DNA from: Margaritispora aquatica
Taxonomy: Eukaryota; Ascomycota; Leotiomycetes; Helotiales; Discinellaceae
Length of the DNA: 64,000 bases
Assembly: GCA_007644065.1 (NCBI GenBank)
Contig: VJWN01000034.1
Location: 129,107-193,106 of the forward strand
Direction of reading: 5' to 3'
The position numbers and the translations under genes were made by a program. Position 1 is the stretch's first letter. Every line of letters starts with the position of its first letter. Below the pieces are notes generated by a model. It had not been told where the DNA came from. It was given only the letters and a program-made list of their open reading frames with translations, and ran no database searches. Shown one piece after another: positions 32,998 to 44,375 of the stretch.

Positions 32998-35031
32998 ATG
33001 GAATATTCTTCCCAGGACAGGATTTCAACTCTACGAGATGAACATGCAGTATCTCGAAAACCAGTCTCGTCACAATTCTTTGAAAACATATCACCAGTTA
33101 CTCCAATTACTGGTCCATCAGGTCCTCAATCCATATCACCATCTCGTTCAGTCTCACCAGTATCAATCGATTCATCTCTTCGTCATGAAATCGTATTGGA
33201 AGTTCCCAGTCAAGTGAGATCGCCTCCGTATAGATCTGCGAGTTCAACTGGTTTTACTGCTCCATACCATGCGGTAGGTAGTAATGATGAGCAGTATAGA
33301 TTCGAGAAGCCAAAACCTAGAGTGAAGAACAACGGAGTATCGAAATGGTGTAGCAATCATTTTTCAAGGTTACGGGCTAGCTGGTTGTCCTTTGTCTGCC
33401 TTGTGGTTTGTTTGATATGTTTTATTATCATTGTGGCTGTATTGGAAAGCTATGATGGAAGGCTATTGTCCGAATGGCCGCACTCGATAACTCCAAACGC
33501 TTTCCTTGCTATTTTCATAAGCTTGGCACAAGCAAGTCTGTTGGTGATGATCTCGGAGGGATTAGTTCGGTTGAAGGATATTACGGAGACATCTGTGAGG
33601 ATTTACGATGAGGCATCCAGAAGTCCTGTTGGAGGTTTGAAGCTATTATGGTTTCTCAAAGGAAGGTGTGTTTCTTCCTTGATGTCAATCTATAGGACTA
33701 ATCAGTTCGTAGACAACTTGGAAGCCTAGCAGCAGCCCTGACAATACTTGCCCTTGCAATCTCTCCCATGACACAGCAAATTATCCATTACCCTTCTTTC
33801 CCAACTCCTACAACCTCAGGTCCATTACCATTTGCTCAAAGGAGTACTTCATATACAACATATACACCTAACGGGAACAGTGGCATCCCTGACATGTCGA
33901 TATATAGGACTGTCAAATCCGCGCTTTTCACTAGTCCATCGAATTCCAGCTACGCATCACTCACACCGTTCTGTCCACCGGGAATGAGCTGCACATTCCC
34001 TACATTCTCCTCTTTAGCAATCTGCTCCAAAACAGCTGATGTATCCTCATTTCTCACCACTTCACGACTGGCTGGAAACGCTTCAGCTCCAGTATACAAC
34101 GTATCTTTGCCAAATGGAGCATATCTACAAGCTGGTGGATTTGCAGGAGTAAGCATGAATATCAGTACGCCTTTGGCTTTGGTGGATGGGAAAGGTGTCG
34201 CAATCTCGAATCATTCACTTGCTTTCACCAACGAGCCGAACATCGTATTCACGGCACTCAACAACTACTTTGTGATTTTCCGCAACTCCTCCAACCAAGG
34301 CCAGCCAAGTTTCGCAGCAGTTGAGGTGTTGACATTCTGGTGTGTTAATACGTATAACGTTTCAATCACCAATGGTATCCCCATCACAACGATAACTGCG
34401 ACATCTTCAAATGTGATAAGCGAGAGTGCGGAAGTGAACAATGGAACATTTACGAAATACGGTGAAATGGTGTTGAGTTCAGGAAATAAAAGTGAAGGAT
34501 TCAAGGTCGATGGACAAGCAAATCAAGTCTTGGCTGAGTATCTGGCTAGGACCTTTACAGGATACTGTGAGGAGACAGTTGGAGACAGTTGGAGTAGTGA
34601 CGCTGCTTTGGCCGTGGATTTGGCGTTGGCTGATGGAGGTGGCATGAGGAGGTTGACGGAGAATGTCGCAATTGGCATGACAAACGCGTATGTATTCAAC
34701 TGTTTTGGAAATTAATGACTAACGGGATTTCAGTATTCGTGCACTTTCTGCGGATGAGGTTCCGGGCACGGCGTATACTCTTATCCCTCATATCAGTCTC
34801 CGGTGGGGTTGGTTATCCTTCTTGATTGTCTTTATTGTTGCAACCATTGCCTTTTGGCTGGCTGTGGTTTGGGCATTGCGGAGTGAGGTGTCTGGGTCTG
34901 GGGGAGATCATGTGAGGGGGAGGGCAAACGAGGTGCAGAGGGTGAATGGAGGGGACATTGGTGGAGGACTGTTAAGGGGAGAGAGGAGAGGCCATGAGCG
35001 GCATTGGAGTGAAGTTAGTAGTGTTATTTGA
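32998..35031 (+). CDS. DUF3176-family multi-pass membrane protein
   Basis: Three exons: 32998-33665, 33713-34687 and 34734-35031; 646 aa. A Ser/Pro-rich cytosolic N-terminus (about 1-120) precedes a first membrane helix (FVCLVVCLICFIIIVAVL), a second (AFLAIFISLAQASLLVMISEGL), and the family signature around the first splice, RQLGSLAAALTILALAISPMTQQ. A long glycosylated loop with several Cys (PFCPPGMSC; EVLTFWCVNTYN; GYCEETVG) follows, then a last helix (FLIVFIVATIAFWLAVVWAL) and a Gly/Arg-rich tail. DUF3176 proteins are common in filamentous ascomycetes, uncharacterised and predicted at the plasma membrane. An alternative start lies at 32905. Confidence 0.9.
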
Positions 35032-35980
35032 CACACCCTCAGTCAGATTATATTGAGATTATTTGCTGCGATTTTGCGGGTTCTGGTATAAGGATGGCAT
35101 AGTTAAGAAGATGTAATGAAGTTGTATATAGTGTACATACTACAAAGATAAAGGGACGCTTACGATTTATAAATAAAGACAAGAAGCTGGGGTAATAAGT
35201 AGTATAGTAGCTCTCTCACGGGCATTTATCGAAGAGACGGATAGAGATGACTTGATCTGAATTCGGTAATGCCTTGTGTAAAGCCTACTTAATCTGCCTT
35301 CAACGACTTCTCTCCCGTCAGGATTTATGACTCTTTCATTCTTGGCACTCCCACCTCCGAGATTAACATCTGCCGCAGTCAAGGCGATTTAGAATATGCC
35401 CAAAGGTGTTGTTGGACGGGGTGTGCTTTTTCGGTATGGAGCTTTGTTTTTCGACCGTGCTGCATACGCCACATATTAGCTGGACTATACAGGTGCTTAT
35501 ATACTCAGTAATTATAACTCCAATGCAATATTCACGATGATAAAACGACATAGATAAAGTTGATCTTGTTGTCAATAGTTGACGACTGAGAGGAAATCAA
35601 GCAAAGACGGAACGAACTAAACTCAATTAATTGAACCTCAGCCAGTGAAGCTACCAAACTTCTGTTGGCTGTTTCTAAAAGGTCTGAGGCTGTGTTGGAG
35701 TGAAGAAAAAGGCGTTTAGTAAACCCCCTTGGATTCGTTCGCTTAGGGGACATGATCACTCAATGAAAGATCACCAACTTCTCAGCCTCGAGCTGACAGC
35801 ACATCATCAGTCGTCTGCTGCCCATTTTACAGAATTCCATCCTCATTTCGCGTTTGCTCCTGCAAAGAGTCGCAATTGATCACCCCAAACATCAACTTGT
35901 CAACAGAGCCTGATGGTACCATAAGACTTTTCGCACAAATCTATGCCACGCCCGGAGATCCAAAAGTTCTCAGCCTCATC
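35032..35980. other. Intergenic region upstream of the HET gene
   Basis: No supported gene. The HET frame is open upstream of its first ATG (from about 35876) but has no earlier ATG there, so that part is taken as leader. Confidence 0.5.
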
Positions 35981-38162
35981 ATGTCGCATCTACCTCCATA
36001 CAAGTACAAGCCGTTAAAAGAGGGTCAAATGAGATTACTATCATTATATCCCGGACATGGAGATGAAGATATCGTCATCTATCTTTACCGTCAACCAACC
36101 TCGCGGAAACACTATGAAGCACTTTCATACGTATGGGGCGCCCCAGGGTCACCTTGCAACGTAACAGTCGCGCCATATCGCTCTACAGTCGACATTATGC
36201 AGCGAAAAAACACCAAGGATTGCCTCGCTACAGATTTCGCAACTCGCCTTGAAATCTGTACGCTAGCCGTCGGAGAAAACCTCTTTGCTGCTCTCAGACA
36301 ACTTCGGCAGCCAGATAGGAAAAGGGTTCTGTGGATTGACGCGATATGTATCGATCAAGACAATGACCACGAGAAAGGTATCGAGGTCGCAAGAATGGGA
36401 GATATCTACCGCAGGGCTGATCGCGTTGTTGTTTGGCTAGGCGAGGAAAGTGAGGATAGTACGTTGGCTATGAAACAGCTTCAAACAATAGGAGAAGGTG
36501 TGAGTTATAAAAAATGGGGGGTAAATTTTCGGTGGCATGTGGTCAAAGGAAGCCAAGTACACAAACTGGGAAGTAACTTATTATCTGACGACCAAAGCGT
36601 CTCATGGCTTGCAATCAATAGACTCCTACAACGACCGTATTTCAGCCGACTTTGTAAGTCATTTCATTAAGTAAAACGTCCGGCCTCAAGTACAATCCAA
36701 AATTTCATTTATTAAGACTCCCTGATTGATGTAAATCGATTACAGACAGTGACTGACCGTATGATGTACCATGATAGGGGTTCTTCAAGAAATTGGACGG
36801 GCCACTGCTTCGCAGGCGATAGTTGTGCTAGGAAATCAAAAAATAGCCTGGAAAATCTTTCGTGGTGCTCTCTTATGGATTGAGGATGTAGCAGAAGCCG
36901 AACTTTCTTCATTTTTCAGTCGGAAGATCATCGAACAATTGCTTCCATTCGCCAGATCACTCCAATCATTATCGCTTACTCAATTAAGTGTAATGGCAAT
37001 GCACACCCACTGTTCCGATCCTCGCGATCGAGTCTACGCCATACTAAATCTGCTTGCTCATGAGGTGGCTTCACAGATCACTCCCGATTATTCTCGATCG
37101 GTCAACCAGGTTTACACCGATGCCGTTCGTGCCGAAATGGAAGGAATGCAATCTTTGAATATCCTGCAGTTTTGCGTCTTTTCCGATACCGATACTGATA
37201 CTGGTAAAGCTTCTATTTCTCTCTCAACGTTGGGAGATCCCAGGCTAGAGCATAGGCCTTCCTGGGTACCTGACTTGTCCAATCCTGTGGCCTTTCCAAC
37301 CTGGAAATATTTGGGATTTGCTACGTGTCAATCAGCACAGGAAACAAGTTTCAATATCGATGATGGATCTTTGAATGTTTGCGGTCGCATGTTGGATGTA
37401 ATTTCTGTCGTCTCAACACCCATTCCGCATTCCGCAACAATCCAAGAGGTTATCAATGTTTGTAAATCCTTGGAATCTACATATGTCAATGAATCTGAAT
37501 ACATCACTGGAGGATCTCTCAGAGAAGCTTTTCTGTCGCTTCTCTCAATGACATACTCCAACGATATCTTGTACTCTGACGGGCTAGCGCTAAGTAGAGA
37601 AGATCTCAGGACGGAATATGAAGCCCTGTTAGATTATCAGGGATCCGATACTTTAGAAAACTCGAGGTTTGCATCTAAAGTCAACTCAGCCTTACAAGAT
37701 CGCATTCTCTTCAAGACAGAAAAAGGCTACATAGGGATTGCCTCTACTACAACATGTATAGGAGATCGTGTCTGTATTGCACTTGGATCCCTTCTACCAT
37801 TAGTACTTCGCCGTGTCCCCAAAATTCAGTCCCATTACACAATTGGTGGTGCTTGTTATATATCTGGTCTCGAATTCGGGCATGGCCTAGTTGGGTCACT
37901 TCCTCGTGGATGGACCTGTATGTTTGTTTATAGGGAAGGCAATGATCAAATCGAGTTTTGTAGTCTAGAAGGCAAGAAGACGCGGCTTGATCCACGTCTT
38001 GGGCCTTTGCCAAATGGATGGGAAATATACGATGATCAGGGTGACTTATATATGATGTTCAGAAATCTCGAGACAGGAGAAGAAACATACAACGATCCAA
38101 GATTGACTTCTACACACTTGAAGACTCTTGGAATTGAGCTTGAACAAATCACCTTGGTATAA
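35981..38162 (+). CDS. HET-domain (heterokaryon incompatibility) protein with C-terminal WW-like module
   Basis: Two exons, 35981-36653 and 36778-38162, with an unusually long 124-bp intron; 685 aa from the first ATG. HET-domain blocks are clear: YEALSYVWGAP, VLWIDAICIDQDNDHEKG, MGDIYRRADRVVVWLGEE and, over the splice, PYFSRLWVLQEI. The mid-region has the usual HET companion motif DPRDRVYAILNL with ITPDYS. Near the end, LPNGWEIYDDQGDLYMMFRN and TYNDPRL reproduce the layout of a WW domain (GW, D..G..Y, N..TGE, DPR), but the second Trp is replaced. HET proteins trigger incompatibility cell death or act in immunity. The WW-like tail is unusual and could bind Pro-rich partners. No ankyrin or NACHT region. 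Confidence 0.9.
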
Positions 38163-39366
38163 ATAGGGGTAACAAGAATTTATTTTCCGGTTTTTATAAT
38201 TCACTTCTATATCACATCTCCCATAGCCACTCCTACATCATCATTCTCTAGTTTATTATAATATCCGTAACAATATTCCCTTGTATGCCCGCCTTTGCCT
38301 CCTCGCCGCAACAATTTTTAAGCCTACCATCATCTTGGCATCATAGATAGCTAAATAAACCATCACCACTTCCCCGCCACCGCTTCCTCGTCGCCGTCCA
38401 TTGCCGCCAAAGATAGCCAGACAACTTGATACTTTTATTTAAAATCTAAACTGTATTATTACCATTGGATAATAGACTAAGCACCCTAGAGGCAAGCCAA
38501 TTCCCCCCTGGCGTTCCTATCCTTGTATCTCATGATATGATGATTTCCAGATTTCGCCTACGTATTTTCGAGAAAATCAACTTTTTCAATTCCAGTTATT
38601 CCAATACCTATATTATACCGTTAGTATACTTGAAAGTGTAGAGTTCTACCGGTGAAGTGCATTTTCTTATACCGCTTCATCTTGTATTTTTGGAAATCAC
38701 TCGTTTTTTCCAAAAGTTTCAACTTGTTGAAGTTGAGATGCTTATACATCTATTATATATCACTATCATGTCTAAAGCTGTAGAATTCTATTACTGAAGT
38801 CTGGTTAGTCATAGCTCTTAATCTCAATATTTTTAGCTTTCATATGAATTCCAAGAAAGCCAACTTCTCGAATTTCAAGTATTCTAACACTCATTATACA
38901 GTCTCAAAATATTAAACTCTCACCTTTCTACTCACAACCCATTCCTTCATACCTCCTAATTTCAAGATTTTCGAAATTTCAAATCACCTGCCCTTCCCGA
39001 AATCAAAATCCACCGCCTCCAAATCAAGTTCAATTGATGGCAAACTCAGTATCTAGCTCAATATAGGCTACAATATACTCTTACAGCATTGCTAATGTAC
39101 TGCGTCGTCGTCCTGGCTTCAACAATGTCAAAACTTTACTTTGATCATAAGCGAGCATTTCTGTATATCATAACAATCGCGTCAGTATTACTTCTATCGT
39201 ATCATAAATAGTCTATTCAATAGTAGCTACAATTCTGCCTTTCCGGCTTGAGATTGAAATTGTTAGTTGCGTAGTTTGATAGAGTCGATGAGTATCCAAG
39301 GCTGGATACAATTCACTAAAGGTGCTGGCATGCTTCATTTTCAGTTTACAACTTCTCACCGTAACT
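38163..39366. other. Convergent AT-rich intergenic region
   Basis: About 1.2 kb between the HET and P450 stop codons. T-rich with TTCAA/TTTCAA words, and no long open frame on either strand, so AT-driven decay is possible. Nothing recognisable. Confidence 0.5.
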
Positions 39367-41115
39367 TTATATATTCCCACCACCAACCTTCCTCCATCTA
39401 ACCCTCAGATCCCTATCAGGAGGCATAGCAGCTGTCCCACAATACCACTTATCATCCTCCGGACCCCTCTCACTCATTCTCCCATCCTTAAACACATATC
39501 CCAAGACCTCAACATCAAACTGCACCACAATCAACGCCAGCGCAGTCAGCATTTCAGCCTTCGCGAAATGCCTTCCCGGACACAGCGAATTGCCGCCTCC
39601 ATATGGGAAAAAGCCACCCGTCCTCCCATCCATCGAGAATACTGGCACAATCCTCGTGTCTCCCGACACGGGGTCAACCTCATTGACATACTTAAGATGA
39701 CGCTCAGCCCAGAACTCAGACACAGGCTTCCACGTCTCGTCAAGTTTAGCCTGCGAGCCATCACCCCAGACGTGCGGGTCAAAGTGCGCGATATGCGAGG
39801 GCGTTTGGACGAGGTAACCTTTCTTGAGGGCGTAGCCGTCAAGTTGCATGTCCTGCATCACTTCGCGAGTAATGTTGACCGAGACGTGAATGCGTAGTGT
39901 TTCAGCATAGAGGGATTGGAAGAGCGGAATGGCGCAGAGCTTGATGGCGTCTAGTTTGCCGTCTGTGTAAGCTGTCAGGGCGAGCTTGCGGACTGTGGCG
40001 TAGAGGTTTGGGTCTTGGAGGACGTGGATTAGCATCCAGCCTGTCATGGGGATTGAGTTTGCGTTGGAGCTGTTAATGTTAGTTTAGCTAGAGAGATATG
40101 ATGGGGAACTTACGCCCAGATGGCACCAAGGAGCAAACCAACGATGCTACTCTCCTTGAAGTCTCGCTCCAAAAAGAAACGAGTATGCTGCCGGAAGTAA
40201 CGCGATCCAAACATTGGCTCCCAGTCTGGATCATCTTTCGATTCCCAATCATATCGTGCTATGACGCTATGCAGCCATGCAGCACCTCGCTTGTGGTAAT
40301 TCTCTCGTGCTTTGTAGGGTTTTGAGTACAGAAATCTTGGTGTAGACAAAGCAAGAGGATATACAAAATCATCAAACCCCCACATCGCTTCCACAAACCC
40401 ATCAGAGAGCTCAAGTATTTCCTCTCCTGCGAAAGCCACAATGGCAGCATTTACCATCTCCTCCTGCAAGAACTTATACAGCTGTACTTCCTCCCACCCA
40501 TCATTACCTCGCTTATCTAGTGTCTTGGTGAAGAGTTCCTGGAATTTACCCTGCAAGATCGCAACACCAGATTTGCTAGCTAGGTGGTCTAGGAAGAGTC
40601 GATGTACCGGTGCCCATGTGCGTTCTTTCTCTGGCACATTGATGCCCGTCATTTGTGTCCGGCTTGTCTTGTCATTTTTGTACTTATTGATATCGGATGC
40701 ACAGACACCATCGAGCTGGCCCATGGCCATGAATATTAAGGCATCGGATGAGAGATGTCCTGAGGAGCGTACAATGGCATTTGCGTTTGCAGCTGAGTTG
40801 ATGAGATAGAATCCTTTTGGACCCATGTAGAATTGAAGGACGTTTTGTTTGGTGAAAGTTTTACTGCGATGTTAGTGGGATATTCACAAATTTGGTAGGA
40901 TGGTACCTGATGTAATCCAGAAAGTCCATATTATGGAAGACATATCGATATGCATTTTGCAATGGAAAGGATTCAGATATTGACGGTGGGGTCTTTCCAT
41001 CCTGACTCTGTTTGGTAACAGTACTCCTTCTTAACCAGAGAAAGACAAGGCTAATGGACGCAAGAGGTAGAAGTAATTGCCAGTGTTCATGGAGATATTC
41101 TCTCGCTTGTGCCAT
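39367..41115 (-). CDS. Cytochrome P450 monooxygenase
   Basis: Three exons on the minus strand: 41115-40907, 40863-40114 and 40069-39367; 553 aa, starting at the ATG for MAQAREYL. The N-terminal membrane anchor is WQLLLPLASISLVFLWL. The I-helix region crosses the second splice (LLLGAIWASNANSIPMTGW, lacking the classical AGxDT pattern), ExxR is YAETLR, and the haem-binding loop is FFPYGGGNSLCPGRHFAK. The GAIWAS-N type I-helix with the GGGNSLCPGR loop resembles fungal P450s related to the CYP7/CYP8 (12-alpha-hydroxylase-like) clan. ER membrane enzyme; substrate unknown. An SDR gene lies 0.5 kb upstream on the same strand and may act in the same pathway. Confidence 0.93.
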
Positions 41116-41639
41116 CTTCAATGGTCACCTTCAAGTATTTGCTATCACTAGAATAAGATGTAGACAATCTTGACATAAATGAAGAAACCAAACCTCGGGA
41201 TCACTCTCTTTACATGAAATAACATTACCCCGAAGCAACTTCCAACAGCATCGAATGCATGTGTTTTCCAACATGGCTGATGAGAGAACGGGACGGCTCG
41301 AACTCCCCTGTTACCAATCACAAGTCGCCAATCTTTGAATCTGTACGACTTAACCAATGGGGAAGATGGCTGCTTATGGGTGCATTGCGATTGGCTCATA
41401 TATGTTCCCCAACAGCAGATACCTGAGTTTGCATTATCACATCGGAGAGATACTTCTCTTCACAGGCTTTGTGAGGATAGATACATTACCCGTTGGAGAT
41501 ATTCAATATGCCAAGCTGTGAGATTGATTTGGAATCAATACATCGGCTAGGATGAGCACGACTGTGGGGGCGGAAAACAATAAAGCCTTGCACTTCAAGA
41601 CGAAAATTTGTTGGACCCGTATCAGAGCACTTGATTGAC
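41116..41639. other. Intergenic region between P450 and SDR genes
   Basis: Promoter of the P450 and 3' flank of the SDR. No gene seen. Confidence 0.5.
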
Positions 41640-42619
41640 TCAGAAGACCATGCGCATCTTGAGCTTATCTCCATCAACAACCTCTTTCTCTTTGGCTAAG
41701 AACTCTTCCATGTCCCAACAACAATCAACAAATCTTCCCGCAAGCCAGTCTCGTCTCTGGGTTGTCAAGAAGCAGATTGTATCCGAGGCAATTTCCGTTG
41801 TCGCATTCAAGGCTTTGAAAGTTAATCATCGTCATTTCATAAGGCAGAAAACTTACCGGTATGGAAGCTCTTTGGCATATTGTGTGCTAATTCCGTCATG
41901 GAGCTCGTAGGATGTACAGCATAAGCCAGAAGATCATCCTTGCCGTATTCAACCATCAAGTATTCAGTAAATCTGAGAAGAGCAAACTTGCTTGTCTGAT
42001 ATCCACTACCACCCTCCCAAATACCATGTGCACCTAAACTCGAGACATTGATAATGGTCTTTTGCCCACCTTTCAACATTAAGGGTAGCAGTGATCTCGT
42101 AGTCAAGTATGTTCCCTTGATGTTGACCTCATAATTTTTCCAATAGTCATCAGGATCCGAGTCTGCAATTGGTATGAACTCGCTCAAGTACCCCGCATTA
42201 TTGATCAGGATATCCAGCCTGCCAAAACCATCTTCAATCTCTTTTGTGGCGATTTCAACCGACGCACGATCAGTGACATCGAGCGTAATCTTCAGGATCT
42301 TTGGTGCTTTCTTCCCTGCTTTATCTGCTGCTGCTAGGACTTCAGTCTCCACGGAGGAGACATCAGATCGTGCACCCAGCGCAATTCCTGCTGCTCCAGC
42401 TTGTGCGAATGCAATGGCTATCGCTTTTCCTACACCCTTCGAGGCTCCAGTTATGAAGACATAGCGTCCTGTATGATCGGACTTCGTGACAGGATTGATG
42501 AAAGGATAGGTGTCTCTATGGCGGATTTTGGTGAACCCCATTCCTGGGAAGGTTAGCTAGTTGAGGAGATCTAGAACAAAGTACGTACCTTTATTCTGTG
42601 GCTGAGGATAATTCGACAT
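41640..42619 (-). CDS. Short-chain dehydrogenase/reductase (SDR)
   Basis: Three exons on the minus strand: 42619-42589 (MSNYPQPQNK), 42543-41857 and 41812-41640; 296 aa. Classical SDR features are TGASKGVGKAIA (TGxxxGxG cofactor loop, near residue 40), DILINNAG, the catalytic Ser in IINVSSLGAHG and YQTSK (YxxxK), followed by a post-active-site AYAVHPTSSMT. The third exon adds a C-terminal segment with RDWLAGRFVDCCWDM, which is found in a fungal SDR group usually annotated as oxidoreductases of unknown substrate. NAD(P)-dependent alcohol/ketone interconversion is expected, cytosolic. The small first exon is inferred from a strong GTACGT donor and CCCAG acceptor; initiation at 42541 is the alternative. 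Confidence 0.9.
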
Positions 42620-43129
42620 GTCGTAACGTGTTACATTCATAGAGAAAGAACACAAAGAAACAAATGTCCTACCTTTATATATGGATTCACAAAGGCAGAC
42701 AGCTTAGCATCTCTAGATGCTGATAGCAAAGGATATCCATGCCAAGTTCCACATAATCAAATAAGCATTTCCAGAGGATTATACTTCGTTGTCGGATATA
42801 TCGGTCTTTATAGAGCATAAGTCCTGAAAAATAATGGTTGTACAGCACAACTTGCGGAGGTACGGCAGGTGATCAAATAAGATGGTGATGCCTTGTGGAT
42901 TAGGTAATTAAACTGCCTTTCTTATTCAGCAATTCAAGTTTAGATTGGAAATGCTAGAAGCTGATCCCGTTTTGCTCAAAGGTGATGTGCCCTAAGTGGG
43001 TAGGCTCATTCGGCTTCGCTTCGACTTTACTTCTACTTTACTTCTCTATCAACCATAATTAAGGTACTTGAGCATCAGGTGACCAGACTAGAGGGAAATC
43101 AGGGAGATGTTGGGACTTCTGTAGTGTCG
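42620..43129. other. Intergenic region upstream of the SDR gene
   Basis: No gene seen. A short tandem of CTTTACTTCT units occurs at about 43026-43043. Confidence 0.5.
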
Positions 43130-43528
43130 CTAAAACATGGACATGCGAAGCAGCTTAGTGAAGCTGTTGTAGTTTCTCGAGCGTGGCATAGGCATGCGCC
43201 ACTCATGGTCTTCAACCATCAGGTGAGTCCTAGAACATAAAGACAATGGAATCATGCTCTCTGCTTCAGTGCAGAACACAGTTTTGCCCATGATATTGAC
43301 GTCTGACCGGTAACTGTAGTCGGTCATTGGAGCAGTGCTGCTGCACGTAGAGACGTCTATTTTCACTCTCTTGTACGCCAATATGAGATACGTCTCCCTC
43401 ATGCTAGCATCGATGAACTCACAAATCATCCTGGTGTCGACACGACTCCCAGCTTTAAGCTCGTCTTGGACTGAATTCCAGATCTCTGCGTTCTCCCAAT
43501 CCTTCGTGATAGCGAGCTTCTCGTTCAT
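43130..43528 (-). CDS. Possible hypothetical protein, single exon
   Basis: Open frame of 132 codons with an ATG. Composition is natural (NEKLAITKDWENAEIWNSVQ; MICEFIDASMRETYLILAYK), soluble, no signal peptide, no family recognised. It borders the decayed 44-46 kb region, so it may be a gene fragment; the complementary strand is also open over part of it. Confidence 0.35.
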   Translation of the reverse strand: MNEKLAITKDWENAEIWNSVQDELKAGSRVDTRMICEFIDASMRETYLILAYKRVKIDVSTCSSTAPMTDYSYRSDVNIMGKTVFCTEAESMIPLSLCSRTHLMVEDHEWRMPMPRSRNYNSFTKLLRMSMF

Positions 43529-44375
43529 CGATCAAGTGATGTACTTGTCGATTCGATATGGTTCTAGAGGATCATTGGCCTAGTTGCGACTACTCCTAGA
43601 TACCGTACGATAAGTAGCATCGATCATAACCCTTTTCCGGTTAACGTTTACTGTGATGTCGAGGCAGGAGTATGCCGAAAGTCTGGGATTTTCAGACTGA
43701 AAGCACACTTAGGCGAACATAGACAGACGATTATTCAGCGATTCTTATTTATAGTATCAGATGCGCTCATTGGAATTCTGAATTACTGAAAATGAAGATT
43801 GAAATACGTTCAGACTTACTTCTCTGACTTGTGGGTTGCAGGTTCCTTCCGGATTGAGCAGGATTGTGAACATTAAGCGAAAGGCGCTAAATTAGCTCGT
43901 AGGTTCTTCCAACATCATTTTTCGTCCTCTTTTGAATCCCCCAAGCAGCTTCATAAACTCATTTACCTTTCAATTATCTATCTACTAGATTGCAACGACT
44001 TTATACTTCTCTCGCGGCGCCAGCCGTTGAGACAATCTTTTTCTTGACGACCCCCTCCTCCACCTCGACTCTCCACTCTCGCCTACCTAGCGTTATTTTG
44101 CCTGGGTATGTTATCCCCTTCCCTTTACTTATCATAACAGTATTGAGCGCAAGCTCTTTGCTATTTAGATTCCCGTTCTGTAGGAGTGTGTGTTACTGGG
44201 AGACCAGTAGCAGGCCTCTGAAAAGGACAGTTCCGAAGGAATCGTGCGACACTGGGAGACCAGTGTTCGGGCGTCTGGAAGAACATTCCGATAACTACTT
44301 GATTGTAGTTGTCGTGAAGAGCAGTTCCGTTGGGAACACTCGTAAACTTCAAATCAATGACTACCATATCAGCCT
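43529..44375. other. Intergenic or decayed region
   Basis: Contains CT-rich stretches and a plus-strand open frame (43990-44421) without family signal. A direct repeat of CTGGGAGACCAGT (about 44197 and 44251) is visible. Possibly the decayed 5' part of the pseudogene that follows. Confidence 0.4.

Noticed and set aside
35876..35980. Extending the HET protein 35 codons upstream
   Set aside because: The upstream frame begins at TTG, not ATG; the first ATG is at 35981. The same reasoning moved starts of the P450, the GPCR and the CFEM-like gene downstream to real ATGs.
39322..39897. Plus-strand open frame of 191 codons
   Set aside because: Antisense to the P450 haem-binding exon, with no family signal.
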